From the NCBI RefSeq assembly GCF_014926405.1, contig NZ_JACXXJ020000001.1, forward strand, positions 1 through 64,000: a stretch of DNA of 64,000 nucleotides, in the 5' to 3' direction. This stretch comes from Agrobacterium vitis (lineage in GTDB: Bacteria; Pseudomonadota; Alphaproteobacteria; Rhizobiales; Rhizobiaceae). Numbering within the stretch: the stretch's first letter is position 1; every line of letters starts with the position of its first letter. The notes under the pieces are model-generated. The model searched no databases. It was not told the origin of the DNA and saw nothing but the letters and a program-made list of their open reading frames with translations. The translations under genes and the position numbers were made by a program. Positions 48,714 through 58,266 of the stretch are shown here, piece after piece.

Positions 48714-49418
48714 ATGCAGCACTGGCTGGAAAAGCTGACCGATCTTGCCGCAATTCAGGGCGACGAGTGCATCCTGAATAATGGCCTTGCCGACCTTGCC
48801 GAACATTTCGGCTTCACCGGGTACGCCTATCTCCATATCCAGCACAAGCATGTCATCGCGGTGAGCAACTATCACCGCGAGTGGCAATCAACCTATTTCG
48901 ACAAGAAATTCGACGCGCTCGACCCGGTCGTCAAACGCGCGCGATCCATGAAGCATGTCTTTGCCTGGTCGGGCGAACAGGAGAGGCCGAAGCTATCGGA
49001 GGAAGAACGCGCCTTCTATGCACAAGCGGCCGACTTCGGCATCCGCTCGGGCATCACCATTCCCATCAGGACCGCTAACGGTTCCACGTCGATGTTCACG
49101 CTGGCGTCGGAAAAGCCGGCGATCGACCTCGATCGGCAGATCGATGCCGTCGCTGCAGCGGCGGCCGTCGGGCAGCTCCATGCCCGCATCTCCTTCCTTC
49201 GCACCACGCCCACCGCCGAAGATGCAGCATGGCTCGATCCGAAAGAGGCGACCTATCTGAGATGGATCGCCGTCGGCAAGACAATGGAAGAGATCGCTGA
49301 TGTCGAGGGGGTCAAGTACAACAGCGTCCGCGTCAAGCTCCGCGAGGCCATGAAGCGCTTCGATGTCCGCTCTAAGGCGCATCTCACCGCCCTCGCAATT
49401 CGAAGGAAGCTCATCTGA
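48714..49418 (+). CDS. traR: TraR quorum-sensing activator, copy 1 (hut-linked)
   Basis: A 234-residue LuxR-type regulator very close to Ti-plasmid TraR. The N-terminal autoinducer pocket keeps Y53, W57, Y61, D70 and W85; the C-terminal LuxR HTH is at about residues 175-234. It should bind the TraI signal and activate tra boxes at 10809 and 10898. GGAG at 48703-48706 supports the ATG at 48714. It lies in line after hutI-G-U-D and the small ORF, so hut-operon transcription may control it. A 10-base inverted repeat (48593-48602 with 48683-48692) lies in its leader. Confidence 0.94.
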   Translation: MQHWLEKLTDLAAIQGDECILNNGLADLAEHFGFTGYAYLHIQHKHVIAVSNYHREWQSTYFDKKFDALDPVVKRARSMKHVFAWSGEQERPKLSEEERAFYAQAADFGIRSGITIPIRTANGSTSMFTLASEKPAIDLDRQIDAVAAAAAVGQLHARISFLRTTPTAEDAAWLDPKEATYLRWIAVGKTMEEIADVEGVKYNSVRVKLREAMKRFDVRSKAHLTALAIRRKLI

Positions 49419-49450
49419 TTGGAACGTTTGTGGGGATCGATGGAGGGTCA

Positions 49451-50602
49451 TCAGTTGAAATATTGCTCCTTCAGCGGGATTAGCGCCGCGCCGATCACGG
49501 CGGGATCCCCCTGGATCTGGCTCAGAAGAATCTTCGGGCACTCGGCCGGCGCATTCATGCGGATAATGCGCGGCGTGGGGGCGACATCCAGCAGAAGCTC
49601 ACCCAATCCTCTCGGCAACTCGCCTCCGAAGACGATCGCGGCGGGATCGATAACAGCCCACATGGCATCGATGGCGCGGTTGAGGTACGGCGATATCTCC
49701 TCGATCCACTCGCGCACTCCCGGCCAGTCCGGATCGAACTGCCGGCGTAGCTCCCGGATGCCGTTTATGGAGACATTTCGTTGCTGCAGCCGCAGCAACA
49801 GCTCTCCTAGCGCTGGTCGATGCACGCCTTCCTCCGTCGTGTAAATGCGGCTAATCTCGCCCGCGTTGCGGAAAGATCCGAATACGGGTTTCCCGTCAAC
49901 GACCACGCCTGCCCCAAAACCATAGTTGAAAGAGAGATATCCGAACGTCGGATAGGTCAGGCCGGCACCCAAAATGGCTTCGCCCACCGCGCCTGTTGTG
50001 CAATTGTTCTCGGTCCAGATCGGCACCTCAAAAAGCGCGGCCAGTTCGCTTTGGAGATCGACCAGGGACCAATCAGCGAGCGGCTCCGGTGCATTGAAGT
50101 AGTGATCCCGGCCAACAAAAAAACCCGCCATCGCGAAGCCCGCTCCAACAAGCTTGTCACGTGGCACATCGTTAGACTTCATCGCCCGCCAGACACGCTC
50201 CTTAAGGAGCACCAGAGTTCGGGAACGATTAGTAGGAGGGATGTCGAGTATTTCTTCGTGGATGACATTGCAGCGCAGATCGCAGAGACAAAACGAGGCG
50301 CTGTCAGTGTTCACCGAAATACCGATCGAGTAAGCTGCCCTGGCGTTAAGCTGAAGCCCCTTGCTTGGCTTGCCTCGCCCTTCAATGACGGTGTCCCCGA
50401 AAATCAGATAGCTGCTCTCAATCAGGCTATCAATGATCCGGTGGACCGACGGTTGGGTAAGATTGGTCATCGACGCAATCGCCGATCTCTTTATCCCGTT
50501 ATTTCGTCGGATGATCTCGAGGATCATTCTCTCATTTTGCGAGAGGGGCTTGCTGAAAGCCTTCTGCGGACTGACCGGAACCAAGGATGAGTTGTCCGCC
50601 AT
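49451..50602 (-). CDS. ROK-family transcriptional repressor (XylR/NagC-like)
   Basis: A 383-residue regulator: N-terminal winged HTH (residues about 20-80, IIRRNNGIKRSAIASMTNLTQPSVHRIIDSL region) followed by a ROK sugar-kinase-like domain. The ATP/sugar region GAGFAMAGFF, ENNCTTGAVGEA and FNYGFGAGVVVDG are visible, while the usual zinc CxCGxxGC motif is not seen. It is divergent from the ABC importer at 50837 and is the likely repressor of that sugar-type operon. This differs from AccR of Ti plasmids. Confidence 0.87.
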   Translation of the reverse strand: MADNSSLVPVSPQKAFSKPLSQNERMILEIIRRNNGIKRSAIASMTNLTQPSVHRIIDSLIESSYLIFGDTVIEGRGKPSKGLQLNARAAYSIGISVNTDSASFCLCDLRCNVIHEEILDIPPTNRSRTLVLLKERVWRAMKSNDVPRDKLVGAGFAMAGFFVGRDHYFNAPEPLADWSLVDLQSELAALFEVPIWTENNCTTGAVGEAILGAGLTYPTFGYLSFNYGFGAGVVVDGKPVFGSFRNAGEISRIYTTEEGVHRPALGELLLRLQQRNVSINGIRELRRQFDPDWPGVREWIEEISPYLNRAIDAMWAVIDPAAIVFGGELPRGLGELLLDVAPTPRIIRMNAPAECPKILLSQIQGDPAVIGAALIPLKEQYFN

Positions 50603-50836
50603 TCTCCAACTGCCTTCTTACGTTGCTCCAACTCGAATATTATAAGCAGCGTATGTGAAACATACCTAGGTTTCAAGTCGCCTTGGACACCGGTATCCTT
50701 TCAGAGATTTTTATCCAATGGATTTCGTAGCTTGCGCGAAATATCGGCAATATGATCGAAAATTCATTTGCATTTCAGGCGCTAATTTTTATTATACACA
50801 ACGCATTATAAAGGAATTACCAGTCTGGGAGGACAA

Positions 50837-51916
50837 ATGAGCGTACTCGATGTGGCCAATGCAAGGATCCGATTTGGGTCTTATGAAGCCCTGAAGGGGA
50901 TAACGTTTGGAGCTCAGCAAGGGCAGTTCGTAACGCTGCTCGGACCTTCCGGCTGCGGGAAGACCACTCTACTGCGCGCCATTGCCGGCTTCATCGATCT
51001 TGACGATGGAAGGATCGGGATCGATGGCGACGATATGACCGGCGTTTCTCCGGAGAGGAGGAACACCGCGATGTGTTTCCAGTCTTACGCGTTGTTCCCG
51101 CATATGACGGTGTTTGAGAACATCGCTTTCGGGTTGAGACAAAAGCGGACACCAAAGGCCGAGATCGAGAAGCGCGTGGCCGAATCCGCTGCACAAGTGT
51201 CACTCCAAACTCAACTAAGCAAGCTACCCGGCCAACTGTCGGGCGGACAGCAGCAACGTGTCGCGCTCGCGCGTGCTTTGGCCGTGCGACCAGGCGTCAT
51301 CCTTTTTGACGAACCGCTTTCCAATCTCGATGCCCGGCTTCGCGATCAGGTTCGTTTCGAGATCCGCCAACTTCAGAAAACCCATGGTTTCACTGCAGTC
51401 TATGTCACACATGATCAATCGGAGGCTTTGGCGATGTCCGATCTCGTGGTGGTCATGAACGGAGGAAAGATCGAACAGAGTGGCACACCGAACGAGGTCT
51501 ACTATCAGCCGGTCAACCGCTTTGTCGCCGACTTCGTCGGGACGGCAAACATAATGGCTGCTCATGTCACCGGACGGGACGACGCGACCGGTCACTATCG
51601 AGCGACCACGCCGCTTGGCGAGACTTTGATCGCTTCGGAAACGCCGCCAGTGGCTAAAAGTGTCTACGCCAGTTGGCGACCGGAAGATGCCGTCAGTCGC
51701 CCGGACGATGGCCCGGGCGCCAATATCTATTCCTTCGAGGTCCGAACTCGCAGCTTCCTTGGCAACCTCACTGACCTCACAGTCGCTGCTCCGGAAAAAC
51801 AGGAGAGCACTTTCCGAATTCAGGTGCTCGGACAGTCATCCATCAACGAAGCTTCCACATACCGCTTCGAGATTGCGCCGGAGAAGATCCGTTTCCTGAA
51901 GGAGGCCGTCGAATGA
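50837..51916 (+). CDS. ABC transporter ATPase (PotA/FbpC-like)
   Basis: A 359-residue ATPase with Walker [15 protein letters not shown]-loop [16 protein letters not shown], signature [17 protein letters not shown] and Walker [17 protein letters not shown], plus a C-terminal TOBE-like domain. A strong GGGAGGACAA ribosome site precedes the ATG. It is the first gene of the presumed phospho-sugar operon controlled by the ROK repressor; its end overlaps the first permease. Confidence 0.93.
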   Translation: MSVLDVANARIRFGSYEALKGITFGAQQGQFVTLLGPSGCGKTTLLRAIAGFIDLDDGRIGIDGDDMTGVSPERRNTAMCFQSYALFPHMTVFENIAFGLRQKRTPKAEIEKRVAESAAQVSLQTQLSKLPGQLSGGQQQRVALARALAVRPGVILFDEPLSNLDARLRDQVRFEIRQLQKTHGFTAVYVTHDQSEALAMSDLVVVMNGGKIEQSGTPNEVYYQPVNRFVADFVGTANIMAAHVTGRDDATGHYRATTPLGETLIASETPPVAKSVYASWRPEDAVSRPDDGPGANIYSFEVRTRSFLGNLTDLTVAAPEKQESTFRIQVLGQSSINEASTYRFEIAPEKIRFLKEAVE

Positions 51917-52773
51917 CCCTCCGCAACAGTCTGCAGGCCTATCTTCTCCTTCTTCCCGGTCTTGGCGTCATCCTCGTATTCACCAGCGTCGTCATCGGAA
52001 TGGCCGTCTCACAATCGTTCGGCTTCCTGAATTTTGCTGGTTCAAGCGGATTTTCCCTTCGGTTCTGGCAGACCATGCTGTCGGACGGCCAGGTCTGGCG
52101 CGCCTTCTGGTATTCCGCCCGGATTGCAATCATCAGTTCAGTCCTTGCAGTTGCGGTTGCCTATCCGCTTGCATTATGGCTTCGCAAACCGTTTCTCGGA
52201 TCCGGAGTGATAAGTGCTGTTCTGAAAGCACCACTGCTCGTTCACGGGCTTGTCGCCGCTTTCCTGTTTATCAACTTTATCTCATTTCAGGGATTTTTGA
52301 ATCTCGCGCTGGTGAAGCTCGGCATCGTCGCCCGGCCGATCCGAATGCAAAACGACAGTTATGGCATCGGCGTGATATTCCTTCAGGTTTGGAAGCAGAT
52401 GCCATTTGCACTGCTTCTTCTCACCGGTGCGGTTCAGGCCATCGGGGATGACATTCTCAATGCTGCCCGAGATCTGGGCGCAGGCGCTATGGACCGGTTC
52501 CGAAAGATCATCGTGCCACTCACAATACGCTCTTTGCAGGCGGCTCTTGTCCTCATCTTCATCGGAGCTGCCGGTGACTTTTCCTTCCAGGTCGTTGCCG
52601 GACCGACCACCATCAACTCGCTGGCGCAGCTGATGCTTCGGACACAGGACGCAAGCGCTGACGGATGGAACCTTGCGGCAGTCGTCGCGATGCTTTTGAT
52701 GGCCCTTTCTCTTTTCGGGGCAATCCTGCTGGCTGGTGTTGCGCAGCTTCTATCCCGTCTTGGGAGGGCATGA
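51913..52773 (+). CDS. ABC permease 1 of the phospho-sugar-type importer
   Basis: A 286-residue permease with an N-terminal membrane helix and about six helices in total; an EAA-like loop (NAARDLGAGAMDRFRKIIVPLTIRSLQAALVL) is visible. It overlaps the ATPase gene by four bases (ATGA) and the next permease likewise. Confidence 0.9.
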   Translation: MTLRNSLQAYLLLLPGLGVILVFTSVVIGMAVSQSFGFLNFAGSSGFSLRFWQTMLSDGQVWRAFWYSARIAIISSVLAVAVAYPLALWLRKPFLGSGVISAVLKAPLLVHGLVAAFLFINFISFQGFLNLALVKLGIVARPIRMQNDSYGIGVIFLQVWKQMPFALLLLTGAVQAIGDDILNAARDLGAGAMDRFRKIIVPLTIRSLQAALVLIFIGAAGDFSFQVVAGPTTINSLAQLMLRTQDASADGWNLAAVVAMLLMALSLFGAILLAGVAQLLSRLGRA

Positions 52774-53618
52774 CGATGGCGAGCATGTACCTCAAGAACC
52801 ATCACTGGCTTAACCGCCTTCTTGTTGCAACCGTCATTATCGTCGGGGCAGTTTGGCTTCTCCTGCCCTTTGCAATGGCGGCCCTGTGGTCGCTTGTCGA
52901 TGTCAATCATCCATGGGCCTATCCTGACGTTTTGCCGCCGGTACTTTCCTTCTCACGCTGGATTGAGGTCTGGAACACCACGGCGCTGCCGGAGGCGCTG
53001 AGAAACAGTTATACGCTGGCCCCTTGCGTTGCCGCGATTACTCTCGTCCTTGCTCTACCCACGGCCTACGCCTTCGGCAGGCTGGAATTTCCGGGAAAGC
53101 CGGTGTTGCAGGCGCTGACGCTACTGCCGCTCGTCCTGCCGGGTTTTGTGGTCGCAATTTTCTTCTCGTCGCTGCTTATAAATCTCGGGCTCTATTCGAG
53201 GTTCCTGGGTATTCTGATCGGACACACGGTTGTTCTGCTGCCTTATGCGATCCGCATTCTGACGGTGTCGTTGTCGCTTATTCGACAGGACCTCATCGAT
53301 GCTGCACGCGACATGGGCGCATCCCGCATTGCAGTATTCCGCATAGCTTATATGCCAATTATTAAACCTGGCCTGATCGCTGCATTTATTATCGTTTTCA
53401 TCCTCTCAATCGAAGAATTCGGCATCGCCTATATTGTTGGCGCACCGGATTTCACGACAGTCCCGACGATTCTTTACTCTTATCTTGGCTACAACTTCAT
53501 TCGACCCAATGCCGCGGTCGTTTCCCTGATCCTCGTGGTCCCCAACGTCCTTCTGATGCTGCTCGTCGAACGCTTCCTCGCAAGCAATAACCCAGCGGCA
53601 ATCACCGGCAAGGGATGA
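52770..53618 (+). CDS. ABC permease 2 of the phospho-sugar-type importer
   Basis: A 282-residue permease with the EAA-type loop DAARDMGASRIAVFRIAYMPIIKPGLIAAF and several membrane helices. Start ATG 52770 overlaps the previous stop and follows GGGAGGG. Together with permease 1 and the ATPase it belongs to the polyamine/iron/sugar-phosphate transporter class. Confidence 0.92.
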   Translation: MTMASMYLKNHHWLNRLLVATVIIVGAVWLLLPFAMAALWSLVDVNHPWAYPDVLPPVLSFSRWIEVWNTTALPEALRNSYTLAPCVAAITLVLALPTAYAFGRLEFPGKPVLQALTLLPLVLPGFVVAIFFSSLLINLGLYSRFLGILIGHTVVLLPYAIRILTVSLSLIRQDLIDAARDMGASRIAVFRIAYMPIIKPGLIAAFIIVFILSIEEFGIAYIVGAPDFTTVPTILYSYLGYNFIRPNAAVVSLILVVPNVLLMLLVERFLASNNPAAITGKG

Positions 53619-53664
53619 CGAGGGTGTCCAACAGCAAGTCAATCCAAACGGGAGGTAAAGTGCG

Positions 53665-54771
53665 ATGCTGAAGAAACTCGCCGCAATAAGTGTAGCGGTA
53701 CTGACGATGAGCGTGCCGGTCCAGGCACAGGACTTGAAGTCGATGTCGTGGGATGAAATCGTCACGCAGGCAAAGAAGGAGGGTGAACTCACCTGGTTCA
53801 ACTGGTTCAATCAAGCAAAGTTTCGCGAACAGGTGAAGCAATTCGAGTCTGAATACGGGATCAAAGTGACGATCCCCGATGGAGATTCGAAAGCCAACAT
53901 GAACAAATTCCTTGCCGAAAGGGGACGCGCCGAGGGCGATATCGACGTCCTTTCCACCGCCGGCAAGGAAATCAAGAAACTCCCTGAAGACAGCTTCTAT
54001 GGGCCGCTGAGCAAGCAACTGCCCGAGGCCGCCAAACTTCGCTATTCCATCGAGGGCACCGATAGCAAGGGATATGCAGTGGCGTTCTGGGGCAACCAGA
54101 CGGTCATTGCCTATGATTCCGCCAGGACCCAGGAAGCCGATCTTCCGCGTACGCTCGACCAATTCTCGGCGTTTTTGCAAAATCATCCCGGAGAACTCGG
54201 ATTCAACGTTGAAAACGGGGGCGCAGGACCAGCGTTCATTGAGGGTGTCGTGCGCCAATTTGCGCCTGATGTGGATTATACCGCCGGAACGACCAACTCA
54301 GAGATACAGAAAAAGTTCGCGCCGGCGTGGGACTGGTTCAACAAGAGAAAAGACCAGTTCGTGATAACCGCGTCTTATGCAGACAGCGTGACCCGGCTCA
54401 CCTCGGGGGAATTCACGATCGTCGCGGGATGGGAGGACTATATCGCTGCGCTCCAGAAGAGGGGTGAAGTGCCAAAGACTATTAAAGTTTACGTCCCTGA
54501 TTTCGGCATGCCCGGCGGAGGCAACGTCGTGTTCATACCGGCCAATGCAAAGCACAAGGCTGCAGCCCTTGTCTTCATCAACTGGCTGACCAGTGCGAAG
54601 ACCCAAACTCAATTCACTCAGGAATTTGGCTCGGTCCCGCAAAATACGGATGCAGACAGCAGCGCAGCGCTCGTTCCTGCCGCGCAGCGAAAGGCCAGCT
54701 TCACCTGGGCAGCCCAGCCGCTGAGTGACGATATCAAAAACGAATTCATCAAGAACGTCACCCTTCAGTAA
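53665..54771 (+). CDS. ABC substrate-binding protein of the phospho-sugar-type importer
   Basis: A 368-residue exported protein with signal peptide (VPVQAQDLKS near residue 21) and an extracellular-solute-binding fold (ELTWFNWFNQAKFREQVKQFESEYGIKVTI split). Some members of this transporter class, such as AfuA, bind sugar phosphates, which would fit the downstream phosphodiesterase and phosphatase. The ligand is inferred from neighbours only. A hairpin terminator follows. Confidence 0.9.
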   Translation: MLKKLAAISVAVLTMSVPVQAQDLKSMSWDEIVTQAKKEGELTWFNWFNQAKFREQVKQFESEYGIKVTIPDGDSKANMNKFLAERGRAEGDIDVLSTAGKEIKKLPEDSFYGPLSKQLPEAAKLRYSIEGTDSKGYAVAFWGNQTVIAYDSARTQEADLPRTLDQFSAFLQNHPGELGFNVENGGAGPAFIEGVVRQFAPDVDYTAGTTNSEIQKKFAPAWDWFNKRKDQFVITASYADSVTRLTSGEFTIVAGWEDYIAALQKRGEVPKTIKVYVPDFGMPGGGNVVFIPANAKHKAAALVFINWLTSAKTQTQFTQEFGSVPQNTDADSSAALVPAAQRKASFTWAAQPLSDDIKNEFIKNVTLQ

Positions 54772-54778
54772 CCGATGA

Positions 54779-54816
54779 GCGAAGGGCGGTTCAGCCGCTC
54801 TTCGCGTCCTTTTTTC
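54779..54816 (+). terminator. Hairpin terminator/attenuator between binding protein and phosphodiesterase genes
   Basis: An 11-base-pair stem (54779-54789 with 54795-54805, one G-U) is followed by GTCCTTTTTT. It probably lets only part of the transcription through to the catabolic genes, a common way to make more binding protein than enzyme. Confidence 0.7.
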
Positions 54817-54835
54817 GTATAAGCAAGGATCTTCC

Positions 54836-55612
54836 ATGTCTCAGAGCTCGGCGCTCAAACGCGCAACAGACACTGGCCGCCATTTCGTTGTTCCCGAACC
54901 CATCATCGCCCATCGCGGCGCACCTCGCCTTGCGCCTGAGAATACGCTTGCAGGGATCAGAGCTGCTGTTGAAAAAGGCGCCAGATGGGTTGAGGTCGAC
55001 GTTAAACTGACGCGTGATCAGAAGCCGATCATCATCCATGATGATACTGTCGACCGCACAACGAATGGCAAGGGTTTTGTCGCAGGCATGACGTTTGAAG
55101 AGATCCGACGTCTCGATGCCCGCGCGTCATTTGGCGAGGAATTCTCGGGCATTCAGGTTCCAACGCTCGAGGAGTTGATCGAGACCGTTCTCGACCTTGA
55201 CGTCGGCTTGCAGCTTGAATTGAAGCCCACACCGGGCGACGACATCGAAACTGCGGAGATTGCGCTCAATGTGCTAAAAGCCTTGTGGCCGAAAGATCGC
55301 GAACGACTCTTTGTCGGAAGTTTCTCCATTCGCTCGATCCACGCTGCCGCCCGCATCCTGCCTGACGTGCCACGGGCATACTTTGTATGCATTCCTCCAA
55401 AGGATCCGGTTGCGCTACTCAACGAGACAAAATGCCAGTTGCTTCACGTCACGAAAGACGTGCTGGACGACGAAGCAATGAAGGTGCTGGCGGACAGCGG
55501 CATTGAATTTGCGGTTTCTGTCGTTAACGATCCGCCCGTTGCCAGGAGATTGCTTAATCTTGGAGCACAAACCATTTCGACTGATATCCCTGACCTTCTT
55601 GACGCGCATTGA
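54836..55612 (+). CDS. Glycerophosphodiester phosphodiesterase family protein (AccF-like role?)
   Basis: A 258-residue GDPD enzyme: IAHRGAPRLAPENT and WVEVDVKLTRDQKPIIIHDDTVDRTTNG carry the HRG, PENT and E-x-D metal/active-site residues. No signal peptide, so it acts on imported diesters. In agrocinopine catabolism the related enzyme AccF splits the sucrose-arabinose phosphodiester; the neighbouring phosphatase and sucrose phosphorylase make a similar role here plausible. It could also simply use glycerophosphodiesters. Confidence 0.88.
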   Translation: MSQSSALKRATDTGRHFVVPEPIIAHRGAPRLAPENTLAGIRAAVEKGARWVEVDVKLTRDQKPIIIHDDTVDRTTNGKGFVAGMTFEEIRRLDARASFGEEFSGIQVPTLEELIETVLDLDVGLQLELKPTPGDDIETAEIALNVLKALWPKDRERLFVGSFSIRSIHAAARILPDVPRAYFVCIPPKDPVALLNETKCQLLHVTKDVLDDEAMKVLADSGIEFAVSVVNDPPVARRLLNLGAQTISTDIPDLLDAH

Positions 55613-55622
55613 AGGTCAAACC

Positions 55623-56378
55623 ATGGATTATCTCAAACGCCTGGATGCGGCAAACACGATCATGACCGAGGCTGCGGCGTTGGCTCTACAGCTCTTTCAC
55701 GAGCGTGGCCAATTCGTTGCGGAGGAGAAGACGGCAAGCGAGTTTGTCTCGGAAGCGGATCGGCGCGTCGAGGCACTTATTCGAGAGACGCTTGTTACAT
55801 GGTTTCCCGACGACCACGTGATGGGAGAAGAGATGGGCGGAGGCGGATCGGACGCATTCTGGTCTATCGATCCCATAGATGGCACGGTGAACTTCCTGCG
55901 CGGCTCCCCGCTCTGGGGAGTTTCAATCGGCTTCGTGGAGAACGGATTATCCCGTGTCGGCGTTATCGCTTATCCGTGCCTTGGATTACGACTTGGTGCC
56001 GCGACAGGGGCGGGCATCTTTAAAAATGGCGCTCCCTACCAAAGAAGGGTCGACTTCCCTTCCGTCCGTCTCGCCTCTGTCGGTGAAAGTGTTCGCTGGC
56101 CCGCCAGAGAAGTTGCCGAGGTCGAGCTCGCACTGAGAGAGGCAGGATGGGGAGTGACGGAATATCGGTGTGGAACGGTCGGTCTTGGGTTCGCGGCACT
56201 TGGAATGACCGATGGCTATGTCGAAAAGAACACGAGTATCTGGGACATCGCCGCAGGATCCGTCATCTGCGAAGAAGCAGGCCTTCTTGTGGTAACCAGC
56301 GGATCGCACGAGGTAGCCGGCCAGAATATCGTCGCGGCTACCGAGGACATTCACCGCGTCGTCGCCCCTTGTTTCTAG
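55623..56378 (+). CDS. Inositol-monophosphatase-like sugar phosphatase (AccG-like role?)
   Basis: A 251-residue member of the IMPase family with GEE metal site, the motif FWSIDPIDGTVNFLRG and the C-terminal WDIAAGSVICEEAG. These residues bind metal and phosphate in IMPase-type phosphatases. In the agrocinopine pathway AccG, of the same family, removes phosphate from arabinose-2-phosphate. It starts 10 bases after the phosphodiesterase gene. Substrate here is inferred. Confidence 0.87.
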   Translation: MDYLKRLDAANTIMTEAAALALQLFHERGQFVAEEKTASEFVSEADRRVEALIRETLVTWFPDDHVMGEEMGGGGSDAFWSIDPIDGTVNFLRGSPLWGVSIGFVENGLSRVGVIAYPCLGLRLGAATGAGIFKNGAPYQRRVDFPSVRLASVGESVRWPAREVAEVELALREAGWGVTEYRCGTVGLGFAALGMTDGYVEKNTSIWDIAAGSVICEEAGLLVVTSGSHEVAGQNIVAATEDIHRVVAPCF

Positions 56379-56462
56379 CCGGCTGACTGCCGGTCTCAAG
56401 GCAGAATGACAACCGTGCATGATATGTCGGGTAACCTGCCCGCGCGGCGGTGTGGGCGGGCC

Positions 56463-56499
56463 GCCGGTGGGCAGCATTCCTCCCGGTTTGCCCACCGGC
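56463..56499 (+). terminator. Hairpin between phosphatase and Na/Pi genes
   Basis: A perfect 11-base-pair stem GCCGGTGGGCA with TGCCCACCGGC and a 15-base loop, 84 bases after the phosphatase stop. There is no strong T run (ACTTTGATTTG). It may mark a partial stop, separating the transport/phosphodiesterase genes from the Na/Pi-sucrose phosphorylase-traR set. Confidence 0.5.
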
Positions 56500-56560
56500 A
56501 CTTTGATTTGACTGCATTGAAGGCCCACGGACTGGCCTGTTTTCAGTTGCGGAGTCAGAA

Positions 56561-58222
56561 TTGGAATCACTGATCGTCATCATAAACCTGTCCGGCGCCG
56601 TGGCATTGCTACTGTTCGGCCTCGCCCAGGTGAAAGACGGGGCATCGCGCGCACTTGGGTCAAAGTTGCGAACCGGCCTCGCCACTGGGACGAGAAGCAG
56701 CACCCGGTCGTTCCTCTCCGGTCTTGTTGCGACCGTGGCGCTCCAAAGCTCCACGGCGACGGCATTGATGGTCTCATCATTCGTCGAGCGGGAGCTGATC
56801 AAGCCGCGCATGGCGCAGGTCGTTTTGCTTGGGGCCAATGTCGGGACAGCCGTCACAGCCTGGATCGTTGCCACTGGCATTGAGTGGGTCTCGCCGTTCC
56901 TGCTGCTTGTGGGCATCGTTCTTTATCGCGGGGGCTCGACCACGCGCCAGGGCGCCGGCACGGCAATCATAGGTATCGCGCTGATGCTGCTCTCGTTGCA
57001 TCTTCTCAGCGCAGCGACCGAACCCTTACGCCATTCTCAGGCGCTTGGAGCATTCATCGGGCTGCTCAACAACGCGTGGCCTGTCGCGATGATCTTTGCC
57101 GCAGTGATCGCATTTGTGTCATCCTCAAGCCTTGCCGCGGTCGTCCTCATCCTGTCATTGGCTTCTACCGACCTTCTGTCTGGTGGCCTTGTTGTCGCGC
57201 TGGTTCTGGGGGCTAATCTGGGAGGCGCGATCCCGCCGGTGATTGCCGCTCTGTCGGGGCCGGCAGCCTCCAGACGCGTCACGTTGGGCAATCTGATCGT
57301 TCGGGCGATAGGCTGCGTGCTCACTCTGCCTGCGGCCGACATTTTGGCCGACTGGCTTTCGATGTTGCCCCTCCCCTACGCCAAGCTACCAGTCGATGCG
57401 CATCTGGCCTTCAACATCGCCCTGGCACTGCTTGCATGGCCCTTTTCGCGATTGCTAGCGCGCTGGATGACTATCCTCATTCCGGAACAAACGCAGAATG
57501 AGAGCGCGCCCAAATTCCTTGATCACGAGGCACTTTCGACACCGCTGGTCGCCCTGACCAGCGCGACCCGTGAGGTGCTCGGGGTTGGAGACCTGATCGA
57601 AAGGATGCTTTTGAAGGTCTCCGATGCGTTCGACCAGAACAATGCCGCCAGACTCAAGGAAATTCCTCTGCTCGAACGCCAGGTCGATCGGCTGCAGCAG
57701 GAGGTCAAGGTCTACCTTTCCAAGCTCGGGCGGACCGGACTGTCCGAGGAGGAGGGACGCCGCTCCATTGTCATTATCGACTATGCCATCAACCTCGAAC
57801 ACATCGGCGACATCATCGAGAGGGGTCTTCTGACTGAAGTCACCAAGAAGATCGGGCACGGCCTCAAGTTCTCCGAAGATGGCTTTGCCGAGCTCCAGCA
57901 ACTTTTCCAGCTGACCATCGACAATCTCAGAATCGCGCAAACGATCCTCATCACGCGCGACGTCAACCTCGCGAGACAACTGATGGAGAGGAAGATCGAG
58001 GTCCGCAACATGGAGAAACGGTCTTCGGAGCGACACCTCGAACGATTGCGTGACGGACGGACCGAAAGCCTGCAGACCAGCTCCCTTCATCTCGACATCC
58101 TGCGTGATCTCAAACGCATCAACGCCCATATCGTTTCCGTTGCGCATCCGATCATGGACGAACAGGGTCTGCTTGGAGAAAGCCGTCTCATCACCGGCAG
58201 TTCAACTGAAAGACCCCAATGA
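56561..58222 (+). CDS. Na/Pi cotransporter family protein with PhoU-like C-terminus
   Basis: A 553-residue membrane protein. Two Na/Pi repeats are visible, with QSSTATALMVSSF (residues about 62-74) and SSSSLAAVVLILSL (about 186-200), each the substrate-binding QSS-type motif region. The C-terminal about 220 residues are helical and PhoU-like. Predicted to move inorganic phosphate, fitting the phosphate released by the upstream phosphatase. Its stop overlaps a possible start of the next gene. Confidence 0.88.
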   Translation: MESLIVIINLSGAVALLLFGLAQVKDGASRALGSKLRTGLATGTRSSTRSFLSGLVATVALQSSTATALMVSSFVERELIKPRMAQVVLLGANVGTAVTAWIVATGIEWVSPFLLLVGIVLYRGGSTTRQGAGTAIIGIALMLLSLHLLSAATEPLRHSQALGAFIGLLNNAWPVAMIFAAVIAFVSSSSLAAVVLILSLASTDLLSGGLVVALVLGANLGGAIPPVIAALSGPAASRRVTLGNLIVRAIGCVLTLPAADILADWLSMLPLPYAKLPVDAHLAFNIALALLAWPFSRLLARWMTILIPEQTQNESAPKFLDHEALSTPLVALTSATREVLGVGDLIERMLLKVSDAFDQNNAARLKEIPLLERQVDRLQQEVKVYLSKLGRTGLSEEEGRRSIVIIDYAINLEHIGDIIERGLLTEVTKKIGHGLKFSEDGFAELQQLFQLTIDNLRIAQTILITRDVNLARQLMERKIEVRNMEKRSSERHLERLRDGRTESLQTSSLHLDILRDLKRINAHIVSVAHPIMDEQGLLGESRLITGSSTERPQ

Positions 58223-58266
58223 CCCATGCGCCCTCCTCAGTGGAGGGCCCCAGACGAAGAGACCGT

